Part shown: piece by piece, positions 33,765 through 43,708 of the stretch | Numbering within the stretch: position 1 is the first letter of the stretch | Layout of the letters: every line of letters begins with the position of its first letter | Origin: Aquimarina mycalae | GTDB taxonomy: Bacteria > Bacteroidota > Bacteroidia > Flavobacteriales > Flavobacteriaceae | Length of the DNA stretch: 64,000 nt | Assembly: GCF_029906345.1 (NCBI RefSeq) | Contig: NZ_JARYGY010000001.1 | Location: 408,851-472,850 of the forward strand | Direction: 5' to 3' | The notes under the pieces: model-generated | Database searches by the model: none | The model's input: the letters and a program-made list of their open reading frames with translations, nothing else | Told to the model about the DNA's origin: nothing | Made by a program: the position numbers and the translations under genes

Positions 33765-34248
33765 TGTTTAATATTTTTTTAAGTCTTCTTTTTATTCTAT
33801 GAATCTTTACTCTCACATTCGTGGGCTTAATTCCCATAATTTTTGATATGTAATCATATTCTTGTCCATCTAAGACCATCATAATTAATAATCGATCTAA
33901 CTCGTCTAAATTACCTATTGCCTGATATAAACTTTGGTTTTGATCCGAAGTGATTTTTGGTTCTTCTGCCAGGGCATATACTACTTTATCTAAAGATACT
34001 TTTTTCTTATTTTTTTCCTTTCTGATATGTTGTAGACAGGTATTCACAGTAATTCTATATACCCAAGTTTTATGAGTAGACTGTCCTTTAAAACTACTCA
34101 TAGCATTCCAAATATTTATAAACACTTCTTGTGTTAAATCATTAGCCAAATCTACATCTCCTTTCATATATCCCAGACACATTTGTAATACCATAGGGTA
34201 ACATTTTTTATAAATCATTTCGAAAAGTTCTTGGTTCGTTTTACTCAT
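33757..34248 (-). CDS. ECF-type RNA polymerase sigma factor
   Basis: A 163-residue sigma-70-like protein with region 2 (KGDVDLANDLTQEVFINIW, then THKTWVYRITVNTCLQHIRK) and region 4 (LDELDRLLIMMVLDGQEYDYI followed by IKPTNVRVKIHRIKRRLKK). It overlaps genes on both sides by 8 bases: the alpha/beta hydrolase upstream and the membrane protein downstream. The three genes are therefore translationally coupled. Its signal is unknown. Confidence 0.92.
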   Translation of the reverse strand: MSKTNQELFEMIYKKCYPMVLQMCLGYMKGDVDLANDLTQEVFINIWNAMSSFKGQSTHKTWVYRITVNTCLQHIRKEKNKKKVSLDKVVYALAEEPKITSDQNQSLYQAIGNLDELDRLLIMMVLDGQEYDYISKIMGIKPTNVRVKIHRIKRRLKKILNNE

Positions 34249-35080
34249 TTGCTAAGAAAGCATTTACTTTTTGATAGAATAATTCTGGTTGGTCGAACAT
34301 GATAAAATGCTTACTATCAGGTATCATTTTTATAGTTTTATCAGAAAGGGAAACATATTGTTTTTCATAATTTGATTTTGCTACGTCAATGTTTGGAAAA
34401 GCTGCTCCTAAAATTAAAGTTTTTGCCGTTACTTTATCCAACACTTTTCTAAGGTCTAGTTTTAGGAGATCTGTATATCCATAGACATAAGTTTCTCGAT
34501 CCGCTTTTAGAATCCAATCAAGTAAGGTGTCTACTTTTTCTTTATTATTGGTCATATTCTGAGCCATCATCATTGCAGTTTGCTTAAACTGTGTTTCATT
34601 CATAGCAAGCATCTGCTGGTTATAAGGGTTATCGTACTTAATCTGACTTTCTGAGACACCTGGCATCATTAGCTCACGCATACAAGGTATTGAATCTACA
34701 ATAACTAGACTTTTTATAGTATTTGGTATCGCTGCGGCTATATCTATTGCAAGATTTCCTCCCATGCTATGACCAATAATAATCACGTTGGTCAACTCTT
34801 TTTCTTTAATATAAGATATTAACTCTTTTTTAATAGTATCATACCAAGGCATCTCAATAGGCTCATTACTATCAAACCCTGCATAGGATATTAAGTGATT
34901 TTGATGTTCATTTTCTAAATGAGCCACCGTATCATTCCAAATTGATCCTGGATTGGTAAAACCTGGTAAAAACAAAATTGGATTCCCATTTCCTGATACT
35001 TCAATCGTAATAGCAGGTGCTTGACCGAAAGATAGATTGGCAATTACAAATAACACCAGTGTAATTTTAAAATTTTTCAT
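34241..35080 (-). CDS. Exported alpha/beta hydrolase
   Basis: A 279-residue hydrolase with a signal peptide (ending LSFGQ, residue 20). The nucleophile elbow is GHSMGGN (Ser near 103), the oxyanion HG-like turn is LFLPGFTNPGSIW, and the late DSKHFIMFDQPE provides the catalytic His. It is the first gene of the operon with the ECF sigma factor and membrane protein. An exported enzyme as first gene of a sigma operon is unusual; it may make or break down the signal. That is inference. Confidence 0.87.
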   Translation of the reverse strand: MKNFKITLVLFVIANLSFGQAPAITIEVSGNGNPILFLPGFTNPGSIWNDTVAHLENEHQNHLISYAGFDSNEPIEMPWYDTIKKELISYIKEKELTNVIIIGHSMGGNLAIDIAAAIPNTIKSLVIVDSIPCMRELMMPGVSESQIKYDNPYNQQMLAMNETQFKQTAMMMAQNMTNNKEKVDTLLDWILKADRETYVYGYTDLLKLDLRKVLDKVTAKTLILGAAFPNIDVAKSNYEKQYVSLSDKTIKMIPDSKHFIMFDQPELFYQKVNAFLANE

Positions 35081-35311
35081 AATATTCTGTTTTTAATTTC
35101 CCCTTTGATGCAAAAGATTGGAAATTGTTACAGCACATATGAAAAAAAATGATACGTAGCGAAGGATTAAAAAAAAACAGATTCTAATTTGGTTAATATA
35201 GTGTAGAAAGCTAGAACTCTAATTTAAAGTTTCAATCGTTACGACCAATAAACCCTAAAAAGTATATATAGAAACAGAATTATTTATCTACTAAAGGAGA
35301 ATTATAAGAAA
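35081..35311. promoter_or_regulatory. Upstream region of the hydrolase/sigma operon
   Basis: No gene is seen. The stretch is AT-rich and should hold the promoter of the operon starting at 35080, but I cannot pick an element that fits the consensus well. Confidence 0.25.
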
Positions 35312-35530
35312 CTACCTTTTAATAGATTTTAGGTATAATTTCTCTACCTTTTCCCTTGCCCAAGGTGTTCGTCTTAAAAATTTAAGGCTTGATTTTACAG
35401 ATGGATCATTCTTAAAGCATTGAATATTTATCCTAGTACCTAATTCCTCCCAACTATACTCAGATACTAAGTACTCTAAAATATCTACCAACTTCACACC
35501 GTGTAAAGGATTGTTTGCTTGTTTATTCAT
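35312..35530 (-). CDS. VF530 (DUF2132) family DNA-binding protein
   Basis: A 72-residue protein from the ATG at 35530 ([20 protein letters not shown]); a start six codons upstream at 35548 is possible. The NNPLHGV opening, the [20 protein letters not shown] centre and the [14 protein letters not shown] end match the VF530 family, a small helical fold related to DNA-binding proteins. The physiological role is unknown. Confidence 0.9.
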   Translation of the reverse strand: MNKQANNPLHGVKLVDILEYLVSEYSWEELGTRINIQCFKNDPSVKSSLKFLRRTPWAREKVEKLYLKSIKR

Positions 35531-35548
35531 ATCAATTCTATATTTCAT

Positions 35549-35933
35549 ACACGAATTGTCATTAGTAACAGATTCGTTTACAACACTCTATTTGGTGTAT
35601 TACATTGTAGCCAGTCTTCTATAAATGGATATCAACCAATGCCATCAAAGGTAGGGTATTCTATCTATTTATGCGTTTTATAATAAAAAGTAAGTATTAT
35701 GAGATTTTTAAAAACACATTTTAAATTGAGCTTTAAGCTTATTATGAGCTTTCTAAGGGAATTGCCTTCTTCCAGCGGCTATGCTTTAAGAAGATAAATG
35801 AAAAACTTGTATAACAACAATCCATTATATTAAAGCAATAACTCGCTTTATATGAAGGATAAATACATTGTTTTATTTTCATTTGGATAATATCAATAAA
35901 TCTACTACAACGTCAAAATGTAGTACAAATAAA
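35549..35933. other. Intergenic region between VF530 and cold-shock genes
   Basis: About 385 bases with no convincing open frame or RNA gene. It includes the promoter side of VF530 and, at its end, the cold-shock terminator. Confidence 0.4.
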
Positions 35934-35960
35934 AAGCCTATCAATTTTGATAGGCTTCTT
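35932..35960 (-). terminator. Terminator of the cold-shock gene
   Basis: Arms AAGCCTATCA (35934-35943) and TGATAGGCTT (35948-35957) form a hairpin 28 bases past the stop with a T-run on the minus strand. Confidence 0.8.
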
Positions 35961-35985
35961 CATTAAAAAAGTTATGTAGTATATA

Positions 35986-36177
35986 TTAAATTACTTTTAC
36001 ATTTACTGCGTTTAAACCCTTTTTACCTTCTTGTAGATCAAATTCAACTACATCGCCTTCACGAATCTCGTCTACTAATCCTGAAATGTGTACAAAATGT
36101 TCTTTGTTCGAACCTTCTTCTACAATAAATCCAAATCCTTTGGCGTCATTGAAGAATTTTACTGTTCCTTTGTTCAT
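35986..36177 (-). CDS. Cold-shock-domain protein
   Basis: A 63-residue single cold-shock domain: MNKGTVKFFNDAKGFGFI contains the first aromatic strand and RNP1 (KGFGFI), and HFVHIS is the RNP2 position, with His at the usual Val/Phe place. It ends with KGLNAVNVKVI. Such proteins bind single-stranded RNA and DNA and act as RNA chaperones. Length is slightly short of the usual 66-70 residues. It has its own terminator. Confidence 0.95.
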   Translation of the reverse strand: MNKGTVKFFNDAKGFGFIVEEGSNKEHFVHISGLVDEIREGDVVEFDLQEGKKGLNAVNVKVI

Positions 36178-36398
36178 TGTTAAAATTTAAAATTAATTAT
36201 TTATTGATTTACAAAGATGATGCCAGAGATGTGAGTAGTTCTTTGGCAGATCTTCAGTAATTGTAAAGCTACGAATAATAATTTTATAATATTTATGGTA
36301 ATACCTCAGATTCTTATAACCTGATTTAATATTTTAGTACACTATTAAAATTTACTCTTAATTAATAGACTGAAGCAAAAACTACAACATCTTACTAT

Positions 36399-36935
36399 TT
36401 ATTCTTTGGGTGCGTAATTCAATATTGTAAGATATTTTGGCCAAGGTCCAACTTCATTTTTATATTGTTTCGCGATAACTCTAGAGATTTGAGCAATATG
36501 CCCTAAATCATGAACGGTCCAGGCCGCTAAGAGTTGACTTAAACTAACTTCACCTAATTCTGGATGCATTCCTTTACGATTAAGATCCTCTAAAGAAAGG
36601 TTCTTGGATTTTAACGTAATAATATTATTATTTCTGAGCGTTTCGAATTCTGCGAGTAATTCTGAAATCGTTTTTCCCGAACTGTTTTCGAATTGAGCAA
36701 ATCTATCAAAGGGTTCAAATGTTTTATCAGGAGCGGTACTTAAAATAATTTCAGTTCTAATCATCCAATCTGTTTTTTCACCGTGAATTAAATGACCAAT
36801 TACATCAAAGGAACTCCAAGTATTATCTCCTTCATTTTCATAGATCCATTCTGAAGGTAATCCTTGTAAAAAGCCTTTTAAAAGTATAGGTGTTTTTTCT
36901 AAAATAGATATAGCATCATTTAACTCAAATTTCAT
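36399..36935 (-). CDS. DinB-like protein (second copy)
   Basis: A 178-residue DinB-superfamily four-helix protein with three metal-ligand His: DVIGHLIHGEKTDWM near 45-59 and the C-terminal VHDLGHIAQISRVIAKQY. It shares the layout and a PF-D/F motif after the first His (KTFEPFDRF) with the gene at 28863-29375 but is clearly diverged. The enzymatic role is unknown. Confidence 0.88.
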   Translation of the reverse strand: MKFELNDAISILEKTPILLKGFLQGLPSEWIYENEGDNTWSSFDVIGHLIHGEKTDWMIRTEIILSTAPDKTFEPFDRFAQFENSSGKTISELLAEFETLRNNNIITLKSKNLSLEDLNRKGMHPELGEVSLSQLLAAWTVHDLGHIAQISRVIAKQYKNEVGPWPKYLTILNYAPKE

Positions 36936-37121
36936 AGTAGCTCCTTATTTTATCATTTGTTTCTAATTTACTTTATTTTTTTGTCTTAAAACAGATTTTT
37001 GGTTTCCCGTATTGAAATTAAAAACCACATTCGCACTTTCGTATAAAAAAATACACTAAATAACTATTATTAAAATGTTTACAAACAATCATCCCCGTCA
37101 ATTTTGACTATATTGTAATAG

Positions 37122-38096
37122 ATGAATCCATTATTACAATATATCTTATTACTACGCGCCAAAAAAAAGTTAAAAAACAAAAGCGATGATCAGACAATTC
37201 TGAAACGTCAAATTGTAGCAGAATTAAGAAAAGGACATGTAGAGTTTGTTCACTCGGTAAAAGAAATAATATTTATATCCGCTGGTGTTCTTTCGGCTGG
37301 ATTCGGACTTAACGGTTTCTTAATCCCTAACCAATTTATTGATGGTGGTGCCACAGGTGTTTCTTTATTACTGCAGGTATTCTCTAATATATCCTTAGGG
37401 TTACTACTTATTATTGTGAATCTTCCTTTTATAATTTTAGGGGCACAAACTATAGGCAGAGTATTTGCCATCAAAAGCATTATTGCCATTACCGCTTTGG
37501 CTATTGTAGTACATTTTGTTCCCTATCCAATAATAACAGAAGATAAATTACTGATTGCCTTTTTTGGGGGTTTCTTTTTAGGTTTAGGTATTGGTATGAG
37601 CATGCGTGGTGGAGGTGTTATTGATGGTACAGAGGTCTTAGCAATTTATCTAAGTAGAAAATGGCATATGACTGTTGGAGATATCATTCTATTGATTAAT
37701 ATCGTTATATTTTCTGTTGGAGCTTATTTACTTTCCATAGAAATAGCATTATATGCGATTCTTACGTATTTGATCGCTGCTAAAACCGTGAATTATATAG
37801 TAGATGGAGTTGAAGAATATATTGGCGTTACAATTATTTCTAAAAAAAACGAAGAAATCCGATTAATGTTAACTAATAAAATGGGGAAAGCCTGTACCAT
37901 ATATCATGGAAGACCAGGATATGATAAACCTAATAGACAACGTACCAACATCGAAATAGTATATACCGTTTTGACTCGTTTAGAAATAGCAAAACTGAGT
38001 ACCGAAATCGACAAAATAGATAGAAACGCTTTTATTGTAATGGATCAGGTAAAGGATATTAAAGGAGGAATGATAAAAAGAAAACCTATGAAATGA
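37122..38096 (+). CDS. YitT family membrane protein (DUF161/DUF2179)
   Basis: A 324-residue protein with five or so transmembrane segments between about 45 and 225 containing the family phrases GLNGFLIPNQFIDGGATGVS and GMSMRGGGVIDGTEVLAIYL, followed by a soluble C-terminal DUF2179 domain (ITNKMGKACTIYHGRPGYDK and a VMDQVKDIKGGMIK end). The function of YitT proteins is not established. The first 40 residues are basic and cytosolic. Confidence 0.92.
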   Translation: MNPLLQYILLLRAKKKLKNKSDDQTILKRQIVAELRKGHVEFVHSVKEIIFISAGVLSAGFGLNGFLIPNQFIDGGATGVSLLLQVFSNISLGLLLIIVNLPFIILGAQTIGRVFAIKSIIAITALAIVVHFVPYPIITEDKLLIAFFGGFFLGLGIGMSMRGGGVIDGTEVLAIYLSRKWHMTVGDIILLINIVIFSVGAYLLSIEIALYAILTYLIAAKTVNYIVDGVEEYIGVTIISKKNEEIRLMLTNKMGKACTIYHGRPGYDKPNRQRTNIEIVYTVLTRLEIAKLSTEIDKIDRNAFIVMDQVKDIKGGMIKRKPMK

Positions 38097-38195
38097 GATT
38101 GATTCACATCAATATCTTTCTTATTATCCATAATCCAACACTATTTCATCAAATCATATTGAAAAACAAAATATACAGAATGAACGCTACAAATC

Positions 38196-38558
38196 TTAGC
38201 TAGGCTCCGAAAGTTTTCTCTCATCTGGTATGTCACCTGCAATATTATAATAGGCAATTATTTCTTCTATCAAACTATCTTTAGGAAAATACCACTCACT
38301 TACATCCAGTGTGAAATCTCCTTGCTTTGCAGTATAACGTACACAGGCTCTGTCCACTCCGTAAATTGTATCATGAATTTCGAAATGATGTCCCAAAAAC
38401 TTATCTTTATTAGCTTCTACAAGGTTTATATATGCTCTTTTCCCTTCTATAGTTCCGTAAGGACTTGTGTGCTTAAAATTATCAGAAATGGGTAACTCTA
38501 AAAAATCACCTTCTTCCCAGATATTAAACCATTTTTCAACCAACTCTTTTAAGTCCAT
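38196..38558 (-). CDS. NTF2-like (SnoaL-type) protein
   Basis: A 120-residue protein with the NTF2-like cone fold pattern: an N-terminal helix (LKELVEKWFNIWEEGDF), a FKHTSPYGTIEGKRAYI segment with His-Thr-Ser in the pocket, and strands CVRYTAKQGDFTLDVSEWYF and LIEEIIAYY. The ligand is unknown. It directly follows the giant repeat gene's 3' side with only 4 bases between the stop of that gene and its own ATG region, on the same strand, but is not likely to be functionally linked. Confidence 0.78.
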   Translation of the reverse strand: MDLKELVEKWFNIWEEGDFLELPISDNFKHTSPYGTIEGKRAYINLVEANKDKFLGHHFEIHDTIYGVDRACVRYTAKQGDFTLDVSEWYFPKDSLIEEIIAYYNIAGDIPDERKLSEPS

Positions 38559-38562
38559 GATA

Positions 38563-41500
38563 TCATTTTTTTATAAAGCGTTTTATAACTTGATTTCCTT
38601 TAATGGTCTTTATACTTACAAAATATACTCCAGCTTTCATTTCCGAAGTATCTAACTTATTATTTGTTGTCTCTAAGATTTTCTGACCACTAATTGTAAA
38701 GACTATAATTTTTTCTACAGGTTTGTTTAACATTATATAATCATCCGCAGGATTCGGATATAACTTTAATTTCGTAGTATCAAACTCTTCTTCTTCTACA
38801 TCTAAAAGTTGATACAAAAAGCATGCAGAAGTTGATGAACATCCATTTTCTATAACAATAACAGCATAATTACCACTTGCAGTGGCCGTAAAAGATTGGT
38901 TAGTTTCCATTGGGATTGGCATATTCGTATCACAATTGATCCATTGATACGTTACTCCTGTTGCATTAGCAGTATATGTAGGAGCAGTATCGGTAACTGT
39001 TGCATCTGGCAATCCAAAGACTTCAACATTATCCGTTGCAGTACTAGTACAACCTGCTCCATCTGTAAAATCATATGTTATTGTATGGACTCCTACTCCT
39101 GCAGCAGCAGGATCAAAAGAATAGGTCATTCCATTACCATCATCGGTAACTCCTGAACCGCTATACACACCGCCAGTTGGAGTTCCTCCTCCTAAGCCTG
39201 CTTGCACACCTGCATTGATACAGAGATCTGCTAAAGCCGTAAATGTAATTATTGGTAATCCAAAAACCTCAACATTATCCATTCCAACGCTTGTACAACC
39301 TCCTCCATCGGTATAACTATACGTTATTGTATGGACTCCTACTCCTGCTGCAGCAGGATCAAAAGAATAGGTCATTCCATTACCATCATCGGTAACTCCT
39401 GAACCGCTATACACACCGCCAGTTGGAGTTCCTCCTCCTAAGCCTGCTTGCACACCTGCATTGATACAGAGATCTGCTAAAGCCGTAAATGTAATTATTG
39501 GTAATCCAAAAACCTCAACATTATCCATTCCAACGCTTGTACAACCTCCTCCATCGGTATAACTATACGTTATTGTATGGACTCCTACTCCTGCTGCTGC
39601 AGGATCAAAAGAATAGGTCATCCCATTACCGTCATCGGTAACTCCAGAACCGCTATACACACCGCCAGTTGGAGTTCCTCCTCCTAAACCTGCTTGCACA
39701 CCTGCATTGATACAGAGATCTGCCAAAGCTGTAAATGTAACTGTTGGTAATCCAAAAACCTCAACATCATCCGTTGTAGCGCCTGTACAACCTCCTCCAT
39801 CGGTATAACTATACGTTATTGTATGGACTCCTACTCCTGCTACTGCAGGATCAAAAGAATAGGTCATCCCATTACCGTTATCGGTAACTCCAGAACCGCT
39901 ATAAACACCTCCAGTTGGAGTTCCTCCTCCTAAGCCTGCTTGCACACCTGCATCAATACAGAGATCCGCTAAAGCTGTAAATGTAACTGTTGGCAATCCA
40001 AAAACCTCAACATTATCCGTTGCAGTGCTTGTACAACCTCCTCCATCAGTATAACTATATGTTATTGTATGGACTCCTACTCCCGAAGCAGCTGGATCAA
40101 AAGAATAGGTCATCCCATTACCGTCATCGGTAACTCCAGAACCGCTATAAACACCTCCAGTTGGAGTTCCTCCTCCTAAACCTGCTTGCACACCTGCATT
40201 GATACAGAGATCTGCCAAAGCTGTTAATGTAACTGTTGGTAATCCAAAAACCTCAACATCATCCGTTGCAGTGCCTGTACAACCTCCTCCATCAGTATAA
40301 CTATACGTTATTGTATGGACTCCTACTCCTGCTGCTGCAGGATCAAAAGAATAGGTCATCCCATTACCATCATCAGTAACTCCAGAACCACTATACACAC
40401 CTCCAGTTGGAGTTCCTCCTCCTAAGCCTGCTTGCACACCTGCATCAATACAGAGATCCGCTAAAGCTGTAAATGTAACTGTTGGTCCTAATACCTCTAC
40501 ATCATCACTTGCAGAATTAGTACAACCATTCCCATCTGTATAGGTATATGTCAGCGTATGAGTTCCTACTCCAGCTATTAGAGGATTAAAAAGATAATTA
40601 ATTCCATCACCAATATTTGTAACTCCAGGACCACTATAGGTACCACCTGAAGGAGTCCCTGTTAATGACGAAAGTTGTATTCCTGCATCAACGCACAAAT
40701 CTGCAAGAGCAGTAAAAACAACTGATGGTAATGCAAAGACTTCAATGTCATCTGTTACACTATTACCTCCTTCAGTATATGTTATTATATGCACACCTAC
40801 TCCAGCAGCTATAGGGTTAAACGAATAGGTCATTCCGTTACCGTCATCGGTGATTCCAGAACCAGAATATACACCACCAGTTGGGGACCCACTTCCTAAA
40901 CCTGTCTGTACTCCTGCATCAACACATAGATCAGCTGGAGCTGTAAAGTCCAGACATCCTGTAGTTCCTATGGCAAAAACCTCGATAGTGTCAGAAGCTG
41001 AATTTCCTCCTTGATCATATGTTAATGTAAATACACCAACTCCTGCAGTTGCAGGATCAAAAGAATAGGTCATTCCATTTCCATCATCGGTAACTCCGGT
41101 ACCTGAATATACTCCTCCAACTGGTAAGCCTCCACTAAGACCTGTTTGTATTCCGTCTGAAATACACAAATCAGAGGTTACAGCAAAACTTATAGAAGGT
41201 GCAACATCTTCTCCACAAACAGACAGTGCTGTTTCAAGACCATCTTGACAGCCCAATGCTGTAGGTGAATTACTTACAAAAATCAAACATTGATTTGATG
41301 CGAGTCCTGTAATCACGGTTCCTGTAAGATCACCTGTAGCAGGACCAAATACAAGGGTTCCTGATGTAGCTGATCCAGTGGCTCCTTCATACACAGTTAA
41401 GGTATTTCCTCCTAAAGTATATGTTCCTGTATTAATAGTAGCTTGGGCTGCCATGCCTGCAGATGGACATACTTCAAAAACAACGAGATCTATTTCTGCC

Positions 41501-42459
41501 GTGGTTCCTCCACAATAAAACTCTGAAGTTTCTCCAGGATCAGTACAACCACAGGCTGCCAGAACTTCTATAGTATCTGTAGCAGTTGCTCCACATACTC
41601 CAGGTTCTGTATAGGTGATGGTGTGAATTCCTACTCCAGCAAAAGCAGGATTAAAACTATAGTTTGGCCCTAAAGCAGTGACACCTGGACCAGAATATAC
41701 ACCACCAGATGGTGTAGCTCCACTTAACGATACTGTACCTGCATCAATACATAGATCCGCTGGAGCTGTAAAATTAACCATTGGAATTGCTACCACTTCA
41801 ACATCATCAGATGCTGATCCTCCATTGGTATACGTTAACGTTTGTGTCCCTACTCCAGCTGTTCCAGGATCAAAACTATACGTCATTCCATTTCCATCAT
41901 CTGTAACTCCTGCTCCCGAATACACTCCTCCAGAAGGAGAACCTCCACTTAATCCAGTCTGCACACCATCATCAATACATAAATCTGCAGGTGCTGCAAA
42001 AGTAACTGTAGTACCTGCTAAGCTTTCGCTACAAACATCCATGGCTGTTTCAAAACCTTCTGCACAACCAAAAAACCCAGGAGTACTGGTGAAAACAAAT
42101 ATTAGACATAAATCAGAAGCAGATGCCGTTATTATAGTTCCTGCTAAATCCCCATTGGCAGGACCAAAAATAATACTACCTCCAGTTCCTGATCCAGTAG
42201 CTCCTTCATAAACTGTAAGGTTCACCAGATTTGTTGGTATTCCTGGTGTGATAGTTCCAATCGTTCCTGCAGTAATTGTAGATTGTGCAATATCTCCAGC
42301 AGTCGGGCAAAATTCAAATCCTACCGTATTACTATCACTCTGTGAATAGCAATAACTATTTTATGTTTGTCCAGCAGCACATTGAGCATATGATAGATTA
42401 GAAAACGAAAAAAGAATGATTCCAATTGAAATAAAAATCAGTTGCGTATTTTTTTTCAT
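38563..42459 (-). pseudogene. Giant T9SS-secreted repeat protein interrupted by an in-frame stop
   Basis: From the ATG at 42459 the frame encodes a signal peptide (MKKNTQLIFISIGIILFSFS, cleavage near YAQ) and then TAA at 42363-42361, codon 33. The same frame is open again for the remaining 1265 codons to 38563. Intact it would be about 1297 residues: two CUB-like modules (LTVYEGATGSG and LTVYEGATGSATSG), eleven roughly 80-residue beta-sandwich repeats (each with ADLC, GGVYSG-GVTDDGNGMTYSF, GVG-HTITY), a GVTYQWINC module and a T9SS type A sorting domain (LKLYPNPADDY to VIKRFIKK). If the stop is real the export signal is lost; a sequencing error or a recent nonsense change are both possible. 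Confidence 0.85.
39014..40489 (-). repeat. Six tandem 246-bp coding repeats
   Basis: The GTTATTGTATGGACTCCTAC-type segment recurs at 39077, 39323, 39569, 39815, 40061 and 40307, an exact 246-base (82-codon) period. Units differ at few positions, mostly in the T-S-x-x-T/M stretch before the VEVFGLP linker. Five more diverged units lie upstream to about 42000. The near-identity suggests recent expansion or gene conversion. Confidence 0.9.
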
Positions 42460-42752
42460 AATGTTTTGTTTATGAAGCGGTGGGTTTAGTTGTAATTAAC
42501 AAGATAAGTATTAATTATAAGTTAAAAAAAATAGTTATCACTGTAAAAATCAAAATCAAGCGCAATAACTTATAAACAGGTGAGAATTTTATCTGCTAAA
42601 TTGACAAAAAGGTAACAAATTGGTATTGTCTTTGATCTATAATAAACTAAAGGTCCGTTTTGGATCAAGACTTTTTGAAAAACAACAAAAAAAAGTTAAC
42701 TTTATTAATAGTCAAAGGGAAAAAAATTACGCAAATCCAACTCATCAAAACA
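42460..42752. other. Divergent intergenic region
   Basis: 293 bases between the divergent T9SS-repeat gene and the MORN-like gene. It contains no supported gene; a longer reading of the plus-strand gene from 42660 is possible but would precede the signal peptide. Confidence 0.4.
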
Positions 42753-43694
42753 ATGAAAAACTCACACTTTATCTTTATTGGTTTACTACTTATTACTTTT
42801 TTCACAAAAGGACAAACTCCTATTCAAGGAGGTTATATCGAACTTACTTATGATGAGTATACAGAACTTATAGAAATTAATCAAGAGAATGAATTGGATG
42901 GTAAATATTATGTCAGACAGTTTAAAGACAAAAAAGTTATTGGTATCCATAAAATCGAATACAGAAAAGGAAGAAAAAATGGAGAATGGCTACATTTTTC
43001 GATTTTCAGAAAAAAGGGAACACTGGATTTATCCACTATAGAAAACTATGAAGATGATTTAAGAAATGGGTATTATTATAATTCTGACAATGGATTTACT
43101 TTTTCGGAAGAAGGATATTATGAGAAAGGCAAAAAAGAAGGATTATGGAATGTTACAAAAAGTGGTTCTAATGAAAAAATAAATTATAAAAACGGTAAAA
43201 AACATGGTGATTATTGGCGTCAGGACGCATCAGGAGTTATTGTAAAAGGAGCTTATAAAAAAGGTGAAAAACTTGATAATTGGACTATTGAAGATCTTTC
43301 TGGAAACACCAAAAATCAAGGAGAAAATACAAGCATCTCATCACAACCGACTGAGGCTTCATCTGCAACATCTGGCATCCAAACGGTTCAAGGGAGCGTA
43401 CAAAAACCCGATGGAACCATTGCTCCAATTGCTGTAGTTCGATTACAACTTACAGATACCTCTTGCACATATGCTTTTACCGATTTTGATGGTAATTTTG
43501 ATATCGAAATTGATTATGATAAGATTACTGAAAATAGTTATTTTGAAATTGTCATTGAAGGTTTTCCTAAAAAAATAATGCCATTCTCAGATTTTTCTGA
43601 TCAAGATGCTATTACGTTAGATAATGGTAGAAAAAAAATAACCTATGATGAATATCGCAGTTATTACGAATCTATGAAAGATTGTCACTTGTAG
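42753..43694 (+). CDS. Secreted protein with MORN-like repeats and a carboxypeptidase-regulatory-like domain
   Basis: From the ATG at 42753 (MKNSHFIFIGLLLITFFTKG) the product has 313 residues with a signal peptide; the earlier start at 42660 would bury it. Residues about 55-190 contain MORN-type phrases (YRKGRKNGEWLHF, YYEKGKKEGLWNV, YKNGKKHGDYW, YKKGEKLDNWTI). After a Ser/Thr-rich linker, residues about 215-275 form a CNA/CarboxypepD_reg-like strand set (VQGSVQKPDGTIAPIAVVRL, CTYAFTDFDGNFDIEI). No sorting domain is present. Function is unknown. Confidence 0.75.
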   Translation: MKNSHFIFIGLLLITFFTKGQTPIQGGYIELTYDEYTELIEINQENELDGKYYVRQFKDKKVIGIHKIEYRKGRKNGEWLHFSIFRKKGTLDLSTIENYEDDLRNGYYYNSDNGFTFSEEGYYEKGKKEGLWNVTKSGSNEKINYKNGKKHGDYWRQDASGVIVKGAYKKGEKLDNWTIEDLSGNTKNQGENTSISSQPTEASSATSGIQTVQGSVQKPDGTIAPIAVVRLQLTDTSCTYAFTDFDGNFDIEIDYDKITENSYFEIVIEGFPKKIMPFSDFSDQDAITLDNGRKKITYDEYRSYYESMKDCHL

Positions 43695-43708
43695 TATGAT
43701 ACTTTAAA

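Noticed and set aside
39014..40489. Regular repeats that could be taken for a CRISPR-like or satellite array
   Set aside because: The period is 246 bases, a multiple of three, with an open reading frame through all units and no short repeat/spacer structure or cas genes.
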